Shown here: piece by piece, positions 46,199 through 54,457 of the stretch | Numbering within the stretch: the stretch's first letter is position 1 | Layout of the letters: each line of letters begins with the position of its first letter | Assembly: GCF_000011365.1 (NCBI RefSeq) | Contig: NC_004463.1 | Span: 496,001-560,000, forward strand | Origin: Bradyrhizobium diazoefficiens USDA 110 | GTDB lineage: Bacteria > Pseudomonadota > Alphaproteobacteria > Rhizobiales > Xanthobacteraceae | DNA length: 64,000 nt | Direction: 5' to 3' | Made by a program: the position numbers and the translations under genes | Notes under the pieces: model-generated | Seen by the model: only the letters and a program-made list of their open reading frames with translations | Told to the model about the DNA's origin: nothing | The model's database searches: none

Positions 46199-46981
46199 TC
46201 AGCTCCCGCTGAACGAATTGTACCCCTGGTCTTCCCAGTAGCCGCCCTTGTAGTCGTTGGTGACTTCCATCGAGATCACGTATTTCGGGTTCTTGAAGCC
46301 GAGCTTGGTCGGCACGCGGATCTTCATCGGGAAGCCGTAGGCGCGCGGCAAAATCTCGTTGGCATATTTGAACGTCATCTGGGTCTGCGGATGCAGCGCG
46401 CTGCGCATGTCGAGAGGCGAGTTGTAGCCGTCCTTGTCGGCGCACTGGAACCAGACATATTTGGCGCGCGTGTCGGCGCCGATCAGCTTGAGGAAATCGC
46501 GCAAGGGCGTGCCGGTCCAGCTGCCGATCGCGCTCCAGCCCTCGACGCAGATGTGACGCGTGATCTGCGTGACCTGCGGCAACTTGTAGAGCTCGTCCAG
46601 CGTCCAGGACTTCTTGTTGTCGACGAGGCCGCGCACTTCGAGCTTCCAGTCGGCGGCCGAAACCTCGGGCGCGTCGTCGAGATCGTAATAGGCGTTGAAT
46701 GGAAACGGCTTCGTGATCGCGCTCTCGGGGAAGGTCGGCGCCAGCGCGTCGGGATTGAAGATGAAGGCCTGCACGGCGTCGTTGAACTTCGAGACCTGCG
46801 CCAGCAGCGTATCGGCCGAGGACGAGTCCACGACGTCGCAGCCGGTCAGCAGCGTCAGCGCGCCGAGGCTGGCGCCGCCCGCGATGAAGCGGCGACGGGT
46901 AAAATCCGGCATCGTCTTGATGGCGTCCTTGATGAGCAACCGCTTGTCAACGCCGGGGATCAGGAATGAACGCTTGGCCAT
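46199..46981 (-). CDS. Tat-exported molybdopterin oxidoreductase, sulfite-oxidase/MsrP type, with lipobox
   Basis: Periplasmic molybdenum-cofactor enzyme of the sulfite oxidase superfamily. The 260-residue product has a twin-arginine signal (TRRRFIAGGAS, about residues 28-38) whose hydrophobic stretch ends in LLTGC (Cys48), a good lipoprotein site. The Mo ligand is Cys145 in TRHICVEGWSAIGSW. Later blocks VWFQCADKDGYNSPLDM and LPRAYGFPMKIRVPTKLGFKNPKYV match the catalytic domain, and no dimerisation domain follows, as in YedY/MsrP. The gene follows a b-type cytochrome gene by 12 bases, which presumably exchanges electrons with it. Substrate unknown (sulfite, methionine sulfoxide or another S/N oxide). 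Confidence 0.85.
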   Translation of the reverse strand: MAKRSFLIPGVDKRLLIKDAIKTMPDFTRRRFIAGGASLGALTLLTGCDVVDSSSADTLLAQVSKFNDAVQAFIFNPDALAPTFPESAITKPFPFNAYYDLDDAPEVSAADWKLEVRGLVDNKKSWTLDELYKLPQVTQITRHICVEGWSAIGSWTGTPLRDFLKLIGADTRAKYVWFQCADKDGYNSPLDMRSALHPQTQMTFKYANEILPRAYGFPMKIRVPTKLGFKNPKYVISMEVTNDYKGGYWEDQGYNSFSGS

Positions 46982-46993
46982 CGCTATTCTCCC

Positions 46994-47623
46994 TTATCGC
47001 CCGATGATCATCGCGCGCAGGCTCTTCGGCACCAGCAGCGCGAGCAGGACGTGAATGACGAGGAAGGCGCAGATCGCGGCCATGCAGAAGAAGTGCACGT
47101 AGCGCGCGGTCGGATAATCGCCGAACAGGGTGACGAGCCAATGCAGCTGCACCGGCTTCCACATTCCAAGGCCGGAGAGCACGATCAGCACGCCGACGAC
47201 GATGATGCCGGCATAGAGCAGTCGCTGCACGTAATTGTAGACGGTGAGATCGTCATGGCCGAGCTTGAAGGTCAGCGCCGCCCTGACGTCGTGGAGCACG
47301 CCGGACGGGGTGATCGGCAGCAGTTTTTTCCGGAAGCGGCCGGTGGCGAAGCCGGTGACGAGATAGGCAAGGCCGTTGATCATCAACAGCCACATCGCCG
47401 CAAAATGCCAGAGCAGGCCGCCGCCGAGCCAGCCGCCAAGCGTGTACTCGCGCGGGAAACTGAAACCGAACAGCGGCGAGGCGTTGTAGATCTGCCAGCC
47501 CGACAGGATCATCAGGATCATGGCAAGAGCGTTGATCCAATGCATGAGGCGGACCCAGGCCGGCTGGATCACTTTGGCCGGGCTGGACCGGACCTGCTCG
47601 TCGGTGACTGTAAGGCTCGCCAT
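46994..47623 (-). CDS. Cytochrome b561-type integral membrane protein
   Basis: Di-heme b-type cytochrome of the cytochrome b/b6 (bacterial b561/Ni-hydrogenase) group, inner membrane. The 209-residue product has four hydrophobic helices with candidate heme histidines in VRLMHWINALAMILMILSGW (helix 1), LLWHFAAMWLLMINGLAYL (helix 2) and ARYVHFFCMAAICAFLVIHVLLALL (helix 4). ATG 47623 is chosen over an upstream Met because the added 36 residues are Arg-rich and non-conserved. It is in an operon with the molybdenum oxidoreductase and probably links it to the quinone pool. Confidence 0.88.
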   Translation of the reverse strand: MASLTVTDEQVRSSPAKVIQPAWVRLMHWINALAMILMILSGWQIYNASPLFGFSFPREYTLGGWLGGGLLWHFAAMWLLMINGLAYLVTGFATGRFRKKLLPITPSGVLHDVRAALTFKLGHDDLTVYNYVQRLLYAGIIVVGVLIVLSGLGMWKPVQLHWLVTLFGDYPTARYVHFFCMAAICAFLVIHVLLALLVPKSLRAMIIGR

Positions 47624-47730
47624 GGTGGTTCCGTCCTGAACGTCGTGTGACACCGAATATACGCCGATGCGTCCGCTTTCGTTACGCCTGCGCACGACAT
47701 CGAGTCGATGCCGGCAGGCTATGCTGGTCA

Positions 47731-47760
47731 CAAAAATGCGAGCCGGGTGCCCCCGGCTCG
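47731..47760 (-). terminator. Rho-independent terminator of the fasciclin gene
   Basis: CGAGCCGGG / CCCGGCTCG stem (9 bp, loop four). Read on the minus strand it is followed by CATTTTTG, giving a T-run after the stem. Confidence 0.85.
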
Positions 47761-47805
47761 CCGTCTCAAAGCACCCTGTCGGGGATGAAACAGGACGCCG
47801 CGGTG

Positions 47806-48360
47806 TTACGTCGCCGGCATCAGCACGGTGTCGACCACATGGATCACGCCGTTCGACTGGTTGACGTTGGAGATCGTCACCATCGAGGTGCCGCCCTTGG
47901 CGTCGACGATCCAGGTCTTGCCGTCCATCTTCTTCACCGTCAGCTCCTCGCCTTCGGCGGTCTTCAGCTTCTTGCCGTCGGTGAGGTCAGAGGCTTCGAG
48001 CTTGCCGGGCACGACATGGTAGGTGAGGATCTTGGTCAGCGTCGCCTTGTTCTCGGGCTTGACCAGATTGTCGACGGTGCCGGCCGGCAGCTTGCCGAAG
48101 GCCGCGTTGGTCGGCGCGAACACCGTGAACGGACCCTTGCTTTCCAGCGTCGGCACGAGACCGGCCGCCTTCACCGCCGCCACCAGCGTGGTGTGGTCCT
48201 TGGAGTTGACCGCGTTCTGGACGATGTTCTTGGACGGGAACATTGCGGCGCCGCCGACCATGACGGTCTTCTCCTCAGCGCGAGCGGGCGCGACGACGGT
48301 CGCGGTGATGGCGAGGGCGCTGAAGGCGGCGGCAGCGAGATAGGCAATACGCTTCGACAT
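47806..48360 (-). CDS. Secreted fasciclin (FAS1) domain protein
   Basis: Exported single-FAS1-domain protein, an adhesion-type fold found widely in rhizobia. The 184-residue product has a signal peptide (about 1-28, ending ARAEE) and one complete FAS1 domain: NIVQNAVNSKDHTTLVAAVKAAGLV, GPFTVFAPTNAAFGKLPAGTVDNLV (H1 motif), LTYHVVPGKLEASDL and the terminal NGVIHVVDTVLMP (H2 motif). It lies upstream of the cytochrome b gene on the same strand but has its own terminator. Homologues are implicated in cell-surface or symbiotic interactions. Confidence 0.92.
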   Translation of the reverse strand: MSKRIAYLAAAAFSALAITATVVAPARAEEKTVMVGGAAMFPSKNIVQNAVNSKDHTTLVAAVKAAGLVPTLESKGPFTVFAPTNAAFGKLPAGTVDNLVKPENKATLTKILTYHVVPGKLEASDLTDGKKLKTAEGEELTVKKMDGKTWIVDAKGGTSMVTISNVNQSNGVIHVVDTVLMPAT

Positions 48361-48673
48361 GGAGGGTCTCCCGATTGAATTGAGACCGGCAATGGCCGGT
48401 GCTTGAGTTGGGCAACAACGGCGGCTGCGGCAGTTTTTCGTGAAGCAGCAGCGCGTCGTTGGACCGAACTACGGGAGGGTTGGCGAAGTGGTTTCGAGGA
48501 AAAATTCTTTGTGATGCGTGAAACTATGTGCGGGGACGTTCGTGTGTGAGCGGGCGCACCACACATCTCAGGAGCCGTAGGGTGGGCAAAGGCGTGCTTG
48601 CGCCGTGCCCACCATCTCGCGCTCGATTGCGATAGGCATGGTGGCACGCTTCGCTTTGCCCACCCTACAAGAC
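48361..48673. other. 313-base gap between the fasciclin and SDR genes
   Basis: No coding frame is supported. The right third is the GTAGGGTGGGC palindrome (48577-48668); the left part is presumably the promoter region of the fasciclin gene, where no clear hexamers were found. Confidence 0.55.
48577..48668. repeat. Intergenic palindrome, family F (GTAGGGTGGGCAAAG...)
   Basis: GTAGGGTGGGCAAAG and CTTTGCCCACCCTAC are perfectly complementary ends. Inside, GGCGTGCTTGCGCC and GCCCACCAT / ATGGTGGCACGC extend the fold. Single copy in this window; it resembles a common Bradyrhizobium intergenic element from memory. Confidence 0.88.
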
Positions 48674-49435
48674 TCAATCCCTGTTGTTCGGCGTCTGGAT
48701 GAACCCGCGATTATGCGTCGGGCTGATCAGGAGCTCGTTGATGCAGACTCGCGCCGGCATCGATGCGATGAAGGCGATGGTGCGGCCGAGATCTTCGGAT
48801 TGCAGCATCCTGGCCTGCTCCTCCTCGCTCGGCACCACCGGGCGCTGCTTCAGGATCGGCGTCGCGACCTCACCCGGCATCAGGCAACAGGCGCGCAGGC
48901 CGTTGACGCATTCGTCCATGTTGAAGGAATGGGTCAGCGCCAGCACCGCGTGCTTGGTCGTGGTGTAGGCAGGACCCGGCATCTTCGAAACGTGCCGGCC
49001 GGCCCAGGACGAGACGTTGATGATCGCGCCGTCCTTTTGCTTGCGCATCGTCGGCAGCACCGCGCGCATGCAATAGAGCACGCCGTTAAGGTTGACCTGG
49101 ACCAGCTTGTCCCAGCCCTCCAGTTCCATGTCCTTCCAGCTTCGCTTCGGGACATTGATGCCGGCATTGTTGACCAGGAGATCGATACGGCCGTGCTTGG
49201 CGACGATCTGATCGGCCGCCTTCTGGGCCTCGGCCGCGTTGGACACGTCCAGTGCAATGGCCTCGGCCGCCCCGCCCGCCCCGATGATCTTGGCAACTAC
49301 GGTATCCAGGGCATCCTTGCGGCGGCCCGAGACCACCACCGTCCAGCCGTCGGCGGCTAACGCCTCGGCGCCGGCCTCCCCGATACCGCTGCCGCCGCCC
49401 GTGACCCAGGCCACGCGTTTCCCATTTTTGGTCAT
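48674..49435 (-). CDS. Short-chain dehydrogenase/reductase
   Basis: NAD(P)-dependent oxidoreductase with Rossmann fold, cytosolic. The 253-residue product from ATG 49435 has TGGGSGIGEAGA (cofactor loop, about 14-25), LLVNNAGINVPKRS, the catalytic INVSSWAG serine and YTTTKHA (Tyr-x3-Lys). The frame extends 54 codons upstream, overlapping matB on the other strand, which is rejected. It is divergent from matB with 100 bases between starts, so a shared control region is possible. Substrate unknown. Confidence 0.9.
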   Translation of the reverse strand: MTKNGKRVAWVTGGGSGIGEAGAEALAADGWTVVVSGRRKDALDTVVAKIIGAGGAAEAIALDVSNAAEAQKAADQIVAKHGRIDLLVNNAGINVPKRSWKDMELEGWDKLVQVNLNGVLYCMRAVLPTMRKQKDGAIINVSSWAGRHVSKMPGPAYTTTKHAVLALTHSFNMDECVNGLRACCLMPGEVATPILKQRPVVPSEEEQARMLQSEDLGRTIAFIASMPARVCINELLISPTHNRGFIQTPNNRD

Positions 49436-49535
49436 GCAAACTGTCTCCGTTGCTTCATCGGGGCGGTTTTTGCTAATCCAGCCCTCGGTTTTGACCGACC
49501 TTGTCTTACAAGCCTTGCGGTCGAGGAAATCTTGC

Positions 49536-51065
49536 ATGAACCGAGCTGCCAACGCCAACCTGTTTTCCCGCCTGTTCGACGGCCTGGACGATCCCAAACG
49601 CCTCGCGATCGAGACGCATGACGGCGCCCGTATCAGCTATGGCGATCTGATCGCGCGGGCCGGGCAAATGGCGAACGTGCTGGTCGCGCGCGGCGTGAAG
49701 CCTGGCGACCGCGTCGCGGTGCAGGTCGAGAAATCGGTCGCGAACATCGTGCTTTATCTCGCCACGGTGCGGGCCGGCGCGGTCTACCTGCCGCTGAACA
49801 CCGCCTATACGCTCAACGAGCTCGATTACTTCATCGGCGACGCCGAGCCGTCGCTGGTGGTCTGCGATCCCTCCAAGGCCGAGGGCCTCGCCCCGATCGC
49901 CGCGAAGGTGAAGGCCGGGGTCGAGACGCTCGGCCCCGACGGCAAGGGCTCTCTGACGGAGGCCGCCGACAAGGCGAGCAGCGCGTTTACGACGGTGCCG
50001 CGCGAAAACGACGATCTGGCCGCGATCCTCTACACGTCGGGCACCACCGGCCGCTCCAAGGGGGCGATGCTCACCCACGATAATCTCGCGTCGAACTCGC
50101 TCTCGCTCGTCGGCTACTGGCGCTTCACCGACAAGGACGTGCTGATCCACGCGCTGCCGATCTACCATACGCACGGTCTGTTCGTGGCGACCAACGTGAC
50201 GCTGTTTTCGCGGGCGTCGATGATCTTCCTGCCGAAGCTCGACCCTGACCTGATCATCAAGCTGATGGCGCGCGCCACCGTGCTGATGGGCGTGCCGACC
50301 TTCTACACCCGCCTCCTGCAAAATGCCGCGCTGTCGCGCGAGACCACCAGGCACATGCGGCTGTTCATTTCGGGCTCGGCGCCGCTGCTCGCCGAAACCC
50401 ATCGCGAATGGTCGGCGCGCACCGGACATGCCGTGCTCGAGCGTTACGGCATGACCGAGACCAACATGAACACGTCGAACCCCTATGACGGCGAGCGCGT
50501 GCCCGGCGCGGTCGGTTTTCCCCTCCCCGGCGTCTCCCTGCGCGTGACCGACCCCGAGACCGGCAAGGAGCTGCCGCGCGAGGAGATCGGCATGATCGAG
50601 GTCAAGGGCCCGAACGTGTTCAAGGGCTACTGGCGCATGCCGGAGAAGACCAAGGCGGAATTCCGGCCCGACGGCTTCTTCATCACCGGCGACCTCGGCA
50701 AGATCGACGGCAAGGGCTACGTCCACATCCTCGGCCGCGGCAAGGATCTCGTGATCTCCGGCGGCTTCAACGTCTATCCGAAGGAAATCGAGAGCGAGAT
50801 CGACGCGATGCCCGGCGTGGTCGAGTCCGCCGTGATCGGCGTGCCGCATGCCGATTTCGGCGAGGGCGTCACCGCCGTGCTGGTCTGCAACAAGGGTGCC
50901 GAGGTCAGCGAAGCCTCCGTGCTGAAAGCACTCGACGGCCGGCTCGCCAAATTCAAGATGCCGAAGCGCGTCTTCGTGGTCGACGAGCTGCCGCGCAACA
51001 CCATGGGCAAGGTGCAGAAGAACGTGCTGCGGGATACCTACAAGGATATCTACGCGAAGAAATAG
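49536..51065 (+). CDS. matB: Malonyl-CoA synthetase (malonate--CoA ligase)
   Basis: Adenylate-forming enzyme activating malonate to malonyl-CoA. The 509-residue product shows the P-loop LYTSGTTGRSKGAM (about 165-178), HALPIYHTHGLFVA, the YGMTETNMNTSNPYDGERVPGAVG active-site strand, TGDLGKID and GRGKDLVISGGFNVYPKEIE with the C-terminal catalytic lysine in LPRNTMGKVQKNVL. Overall similarity to the characterised Rhodopseudomonas palustris MatB is evident by eye. ATG 49536 gives the family start (MNRAANANLF). No malonyl-CoA decarboxylase (matA) or malonate carrier (matC) is adjacent. Confidence 0.94.
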   Translation: MNRAANANLFSRLFDGLDDPKRLAIETHDGARISYGDLIARAGQMANVLVARGVKPGDRVAVQVEKSVANIVLYLATVRAGAVYLPLNTAYTLNELDYFIGDAEPSLVVCDPSKAEGLAPIAAKVKAGVETLGPDGKGSLTEAADKASSAFTTVPRENDDLAAILYTSGTTGRSKGAMLTHDNLASNSLSLVGYWRFTDKDVLIHALPIYHTHGLFVATNVTLFSRASMIFLPKLDPDLIIKLMARATVLMGVPTFYTRLLQNAALSRETTRHMRLFISGSAPLLAETHREWSARTGHAVLERYGMTETNMNTSNPYDGERVPGAVGFPLPGVSLRVTDPETGKELPREEIGMIEVKGPNVFKGYWRMPEKTKAEFRPDGFFITGDLGKIDGKGYVHILGRGKDLVISGGFNVYPKEIESEIDAMPGVVESAVIGVPHADFGEGVTAVLVCNKGAEVSEASVLKALDGRLAKFKMPKRVFVVDELPRNTMGKVQKNVLRDTYKDIYAKK

Positions 51066-51103
51066 ACATCGCGTTGCTCCAAAACCGCACCGCACTCTCG
51101 CTG

Positions 51104-51243
51104 TCGTCCTGGCGAAAGCCAGGACCCATTACCCCAGGGAGAAGTTGCGGCACGAAGCTGGCAATCACGAGTCTTCGCCAAACCACTCCTTGGGGTAATG
51201 GGTCCCGGATCGGCGCTCGCTGCGCGAGCTTGTCCAGGACGAC
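51104..51243. repeat. Intergenic palindrome, family C, copy 4
   Basis: GTCGTCCTGGCGAAAGCCAGG at the left end and a degenerate CCAGGACGAC at the right; an ACCCATTACCCCA / TGGGGTAATGGGT inner stem; GAGTCTTCGCCAAAC in the inverted orientation. Confidence 0.9.
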
Positions 51244-51275
51244 GTTGGAGTTGGCATAGCGCGCTCTCTCAACAA

Positions 51276-51355
51276 CGTCATTGCGAGCGCAGCGAAGCAA
51301 TCCAGACTGCCGCCGCGGAGAGATTCTGGATTGCTTCGCTGCGCTCGCAATGACG
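51276..51355. repeat. Intergenic palindrome, family A, copy 2
   Basis: CGTCATTGCGAGCGCAGCGAAGCAATCC at the left is complementary to GGATTGCTTCGCTGCGCTCGCAATGACG at the right, nearly perfect over 28 bases. It abuts a family-C copy with only 32 bases between. Confidence 0.93.
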
Positions 51356-51368
51356 GAGCTCGTGGCGT

Positions 51369-52238
51369 CTACTGCCCGCCCACCAGACTCACCACAAACC
51401 GGCTGCCGACGATGAACAGGTAACACCCGAACGCGGTCTCCAGCGTTCGCTTCGACATCGCATGCGCGGCTCTCACGCCGAGCGGCGCGGTGACGAGGCT
51501 CATCGGCATTACCAGCACGGCCCCGATCAGCGAGACGTAGCCGAGCGCGAACGGGACTTGCAGCGCTGCGACGGCCGGGTAGCTCGCCGCCGCCGGCCAG
51601 CCGGCATAGATGTAGCCGAGCGCGCCGGGGATCGAGATCAGTACCGCGAGCGCCGACGACGTCGCGACCGCCTGATGGATCGGCCGGCCGTAGAAGGTCA
51701 TCAGCAGGTTCGAGAACAAGCCGCCGCCGATGCCCATCAGCGTCGACAGGATGCCGACGCAGAAGCCGTAGATCCGCATCACCGGACCTTTCGGCAGATC
51801 GTCGCCGAGCTTCCAGGTTTCGCGCGCGAAGATCAGCCGCACGGCGGCCGACCAGGCGACGCAGACGAACACGATCTTGAACAGCCGCTCCGGCGCGTGG
51901 CGCGCGACCACGCTGCCGGCGACGACGCCGATCACGATCGGCAGCCACCAGACGCGCAGGATCGCCATGTCGACGGCGCCGCGCTTGTAATGCGCCTGGA
52001 ACGAGCGAATCGAGGTCGGGATGATCACCGCAAGCGAGGTGCCGACGCAGAGCGGCATGCGCACCTCGAGCGGCACGCCGGCGATGCGGAAGCATTCGTA
52101 GAACACCGGCACGAGAATCGCGCCGCCGCCGATCCCGAACACACCGGCCAGAAATCCCGAGAGCGCACCCGTTGCGATCAGCAGCAACGCGAGCTCCACG
52201 ATCTCCTTGATATCAAGTCCCGCCATCAGCACGTCCAA
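51369..52238 (-). CDS. TauE/SafE-family anion permease
   Basis: Inner-membrane protein of the sulfite exporter TauE/SafE (UPF0721) family, transporting sulfite, sulfoacetate or related organic anions. The 289-residue product has about eight hydrophobic segments and both copies of the family repeat motif: GALSGFLAGVFGIGGGAILVP (about residues 23-43) and ILSTLMGIGGGLFSNLLM (about 165-182). Divergent from the LysR gene at 52332, which may regulate it. Confidence 0.9.
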   Translation of the reverse strand: MDVLMAGLDIKEIVELALLLIATGALSGFLAGVFGIGGGAILVPVFYECFRIAGVPLEVRMPLCVGTSLAVIIPTSIRSFQAHYKRGAVDMAILRVWWLPIVIGVVAGSVVARHAPERLFKIVFVCVAWSAAVRLIFARETWKLGDDLPKGPVMRIYGFCVGILSTLMGIGGGLFSNLLMTFYGRPIHQAVATSSALAVLISIPGALGYIYAGWPAAASYPAVAALQVPFALGYVSLIGAVLVMPMSLVTAPLGVRAAHAMSKRTLETAFGCYLFIVGSRFVVSLVGGQ

Positions 52239-52331
52239 AGCCTGTTCTCAACGACAGGGATAGACCCTTTCGCATTGCGCGACTATCGGCGAAGCTGGAT
52301 AGACTATCTTGCTGAAAACGGAAGGATGGCC

Positions 52332-53237
52332 ATGGACCAGCTCGCGGCGATGGCGACCTTTGTCCGGGCTGTCGACAGCGGCAGCCTGTCCGCGGCGGCG
52401 CGGTCGTTGCCGAGCTCGCTGACGGCAGTGAGCCGACAGATTTCGGCGCTCGAACAGCATTTCGGCACGCGCCTGCTGGTGCGTACGACGCGGCAGCTGG
52501 CGCTCACGGACGACGGCCGCATGCTCTACGAGCGCGCCAAGTCGATCCTCGGCGAGGTCAAGGAGATCGAGGAGGCGCTGGCGGGAAGCCGCCGCGAGCC
52601 GTCGGGGCGCCTGCGCGTGAGTGCGCCGACATTGATGGGGCGCCTGCTGATCGCACCGCTGCTGGGCGACTTTCTGCACGCCTGTCCCTCGCTGTCAGTC
52701 GATCTGCTGCTGGTCGATCGCAACGTCAACCTGATCGAGGAGGACGTCCATCTGGCGCTTCGCGTCGGGCGCATTCCCGATTCCCAGCTCGTGACGCGGA
52801 AACTCGCGGAGGTGCAGATGATCCATTGCGCCTCGCCTGGCTACCTCGCGCGCCGCGGCGAGCCGCAGAGCCCGTCCGATCTGCCGCGGCATGATTGCCT
52901 GGTGTTCTCCGATGCGCCGGGTGCAGCGACCTGGCGATTCGGCCGCGACGCGAAGGGCGGATCGCGAATCAGGATAGCGGGACGGCTCTGGGTCAACAGT
53001 CTCGACGCGCTCGCCAGCGCCGCGGAGAACGGCGCCGGCATCGTCCGCGTGCCGTCATGGCAGGTGGAAAGGCAACTTGCCGAGGGGCGCCTGCGTCGTC
53101 TGTTGCGTGAGCATGAACCTGCTCCGGCTCCGCTCCACGCGCTCTATCAGCCGTCGCGCCTGGGGTCGGCGAAGATTCGTGCATTCATCGATTTCCTGGT
53201 CGAGCGATGGCGCGGCAGCGATCCCCTCGGACGCTGA
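52332..53237 (+). CDS. LysR-family transcriptional regulator
   Basis: DNA-binding regulator of the CrgA/DsdC-like LysR branch. The 301-residue product starts with MDQLAAMATFVRAVDSGSLSAAARSLPSSLTAVSRQISALEQHFGTRLL-type helix-turn-helix (about residues 1-60) and carries the substrate-binding domain (about 90-295). ATG 52332 has GGAAGG seven bases upstream; ATG 52326 lies too close to it. The same frame remains open for 860 bases upstream, antisense to the TauE gene, which is not coding. It is probably an activator or repressor of the divergent permease gene. Confidence 0.88.
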   Translation: MDQLAAMATFVRAVDSGSLSAAARSLPSSLTAVSRQISALEQHFGTRLLVRTTRQLALTDDGRMLYERAKSILGEVKEIEEALAGSRREPSGRLRVSAPTLMGRLLIAPLLGDFLHACPSLSVDLLLVDRNVNLIEEDVHLALRVGRIPDSQLVTRKLAEVQMIHCASPGYLARRGEPQSPSDLPRHDCLVFSDAPGAATWRFGRDAKGGSRIRIAGRLWVNSLDALASAAENGAGIVRVPSWQVERQLAEGRLRRLLREHEPAPAPLHALYQPSRLGSAKIRAFIDFLVERWRGSDPLGR

Positions 53238-53654
53238 TTCCTGCGGCGGGGTGGGATGCAGGCCGCGCATATCCACCCGTCAGACGAAAAATCGGTGCGC
53301 GCGGCGGAAATCGAAATTTCCTCGCCGGCGATTCGTGCCGACGTGGGCGTCATGAACTGACTGGTTCGAACTCTGGCTGGCCCGCGGCGGCTTAGAGCCG
53401 TTCCAATAGTAATTTCAATGTGCCTCGGCCGTCGCCACAAAAGATGAATATATATTCTATTCTTTGTCGGCACACCATTGCTCTGGTATACCAAGCCCCT
53501 GATTGGCCTTGTTTCATCAACGCTGTAGCGCTGAACCACGGTTCGATTTATGGCGATTTGGTGATTGCGCAGGCCAAATCGACTCCGTAAATAGAGCCGA
53601 CCTTTCGCGATCCCCGCGCGCCCCCTGCTGGGCCGCTACACAACATCAAAGCCC
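53238..53654. other. 417-base control region upstream of sdhC
   Basis: No coding frame is supported. It contains a GGAAATCGAAATTTCC palindrome (53306-53321), an AT-rich patch around 53440-53470 that stands out against the GC-rich background, and a promoter-like pair near 53565-53593. Confidence 0.6.
53565..53593 (+). promoter_or_regulatory. Putative sigma-70 promoter of sdhCDAB
   Basis: TTGCGC (53565-53570), a 17-base spacer, then TAAATA (53588-53593), 62 bases before the sdhC start. Confidence 0.4.
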
Positions 53655-54053
53655 ATGACCGCACGGATCGAACGACCGCTTTCACCACACATGCAAGTCT
53701 ACCGCTGGACGTTGACGATGGCGCTGTCCATCGTCCATCGCGCCACCGGAATCGCCCTCTATGCCGGAACCCTGCTGCTGGCCTGGTGGCTGATCGCGGC
53801 GGCCTCCGGCCCCGCCGCCTATTCCCACGTCCAGGCCTTCACCGGCAGCATCATCGGCCGGCTGATCGTGTTCGGCTACACCTGGGCGCTGATGCACCAT
53901 ATGCTGAGCGGCATCCGGCACTTCGTCTGGGACCTCGGCTACGGCTTCAAGGCCAATGAGCGCGAAGCGCTGACCTGGGGCGCGCTGATCGGCGGCATCG
54001 TGCTGACGGTGCTGATCTGGATCGTCGCCTACGCGATCGGAGGTGGACGATGA
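53655..54053 (+). CDS. sdhC: Succinate dehydrogenase cytochrome b556 subunit
   Basis: Membrane anchor of complex II binding heme b and ubiquinone. The 132-residue product has the ERPLSPHMQVYRWTLTMALSIVHRATGIAL opening (SPHxxxY and SIxHRxTG motifs), three membrane helices and LMHHMLSGIRHFVWDLG, which carries the heme-ligand histidine. Its stop overlaps the sdhD start by four bases (ATGA at 54050). Confidence 0.96.
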   Translation: MTARIERPLSPHMQVYRWTLTMALSIVHRATGIALYAGTLLLAWWLIAAASGPAAYSHVQAFTGSIIGRLIVFGYTWALMHHMLSGIRHFVWDLGYGFKANEREALTWGALIGGIVLTVLIWIVAYAIGGGR

Positions 54054-54454
54054 GCGCAACCGATACGCCGAAGCGCAGCATGCGCACCCCGCTCGGCCGC
54101 GTCCGCAATCTCGGCGCGGCGCATTCGGGCACGTCGGACTTCTGGCGCCAGCGCATCACCGGCGTCGCGATGGTGCTGATGATGATCCCGGTGATCGTGA
54201 TCATCGTGATGCTGTTCGGCCGCAACCAGGCCTTCGTAGCGCAGACCATCGGCTCGCTGCCGATCGCCATCATCATGCTGCTCTTCATCTTCGCCAGCGC
54301 CTGGCACATGAAGATCGGCATGCAGGTGGTGATCGAGGACTACGTCCATAACGAGAAGCTGAAGCTCACGGCGATCATGCTCAACAACTTCTTCTCGATC
54401 GCCGTGGCACTCGCCTCGACCTACGCGATCCTGAAACTTTCATCCGGAGTGTAA
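54050..54454 (+). CDS. sdhD: Succinate dehydrogenase hydrophobic membrane anchor subunit
   Basis: Second membrane subunit of complex II. The 134-residue product opens with SMRTPLGRVRNLGAAHSGTSDFWRQRITGVAM (conserved SGxxxxxxxRxT region), has three helices and the heme-ligand histidine in SAWHMKIGMQVVIEDYVH. Translationally coupled to sdhC; sdhA starts three bases after its stop. Confidence 0.95.
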   Translation: MSATDTPKRSMRTPLGRVRNLGAAHSGTSDFWRQRITGVAMVLMMIPVIVIIVMLFGRNQAFVAQTIGSLPIAIIMLLFIFASAWHMKIGMQVVIEDYVHNEKLKLTAIMLNNFFSIAVALASTYAILKLSSGV

Positions 54455-54457
54455 CCC

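Noticed and set aside
51462..52331. 290-codon extension in frame with the LysR gene at 52332
   Set aside because: Antisense to the TauE/SafE gene and lacking family similarity; the helix-turn-helix begins right at 52332.
53355..53395. GGTTCGAACTC sequence resembling a tRNA T-loop
   Set aside because: No flanking five-base-pair T stem, acceptor stem or anticodon arm can be drawn on either strand.
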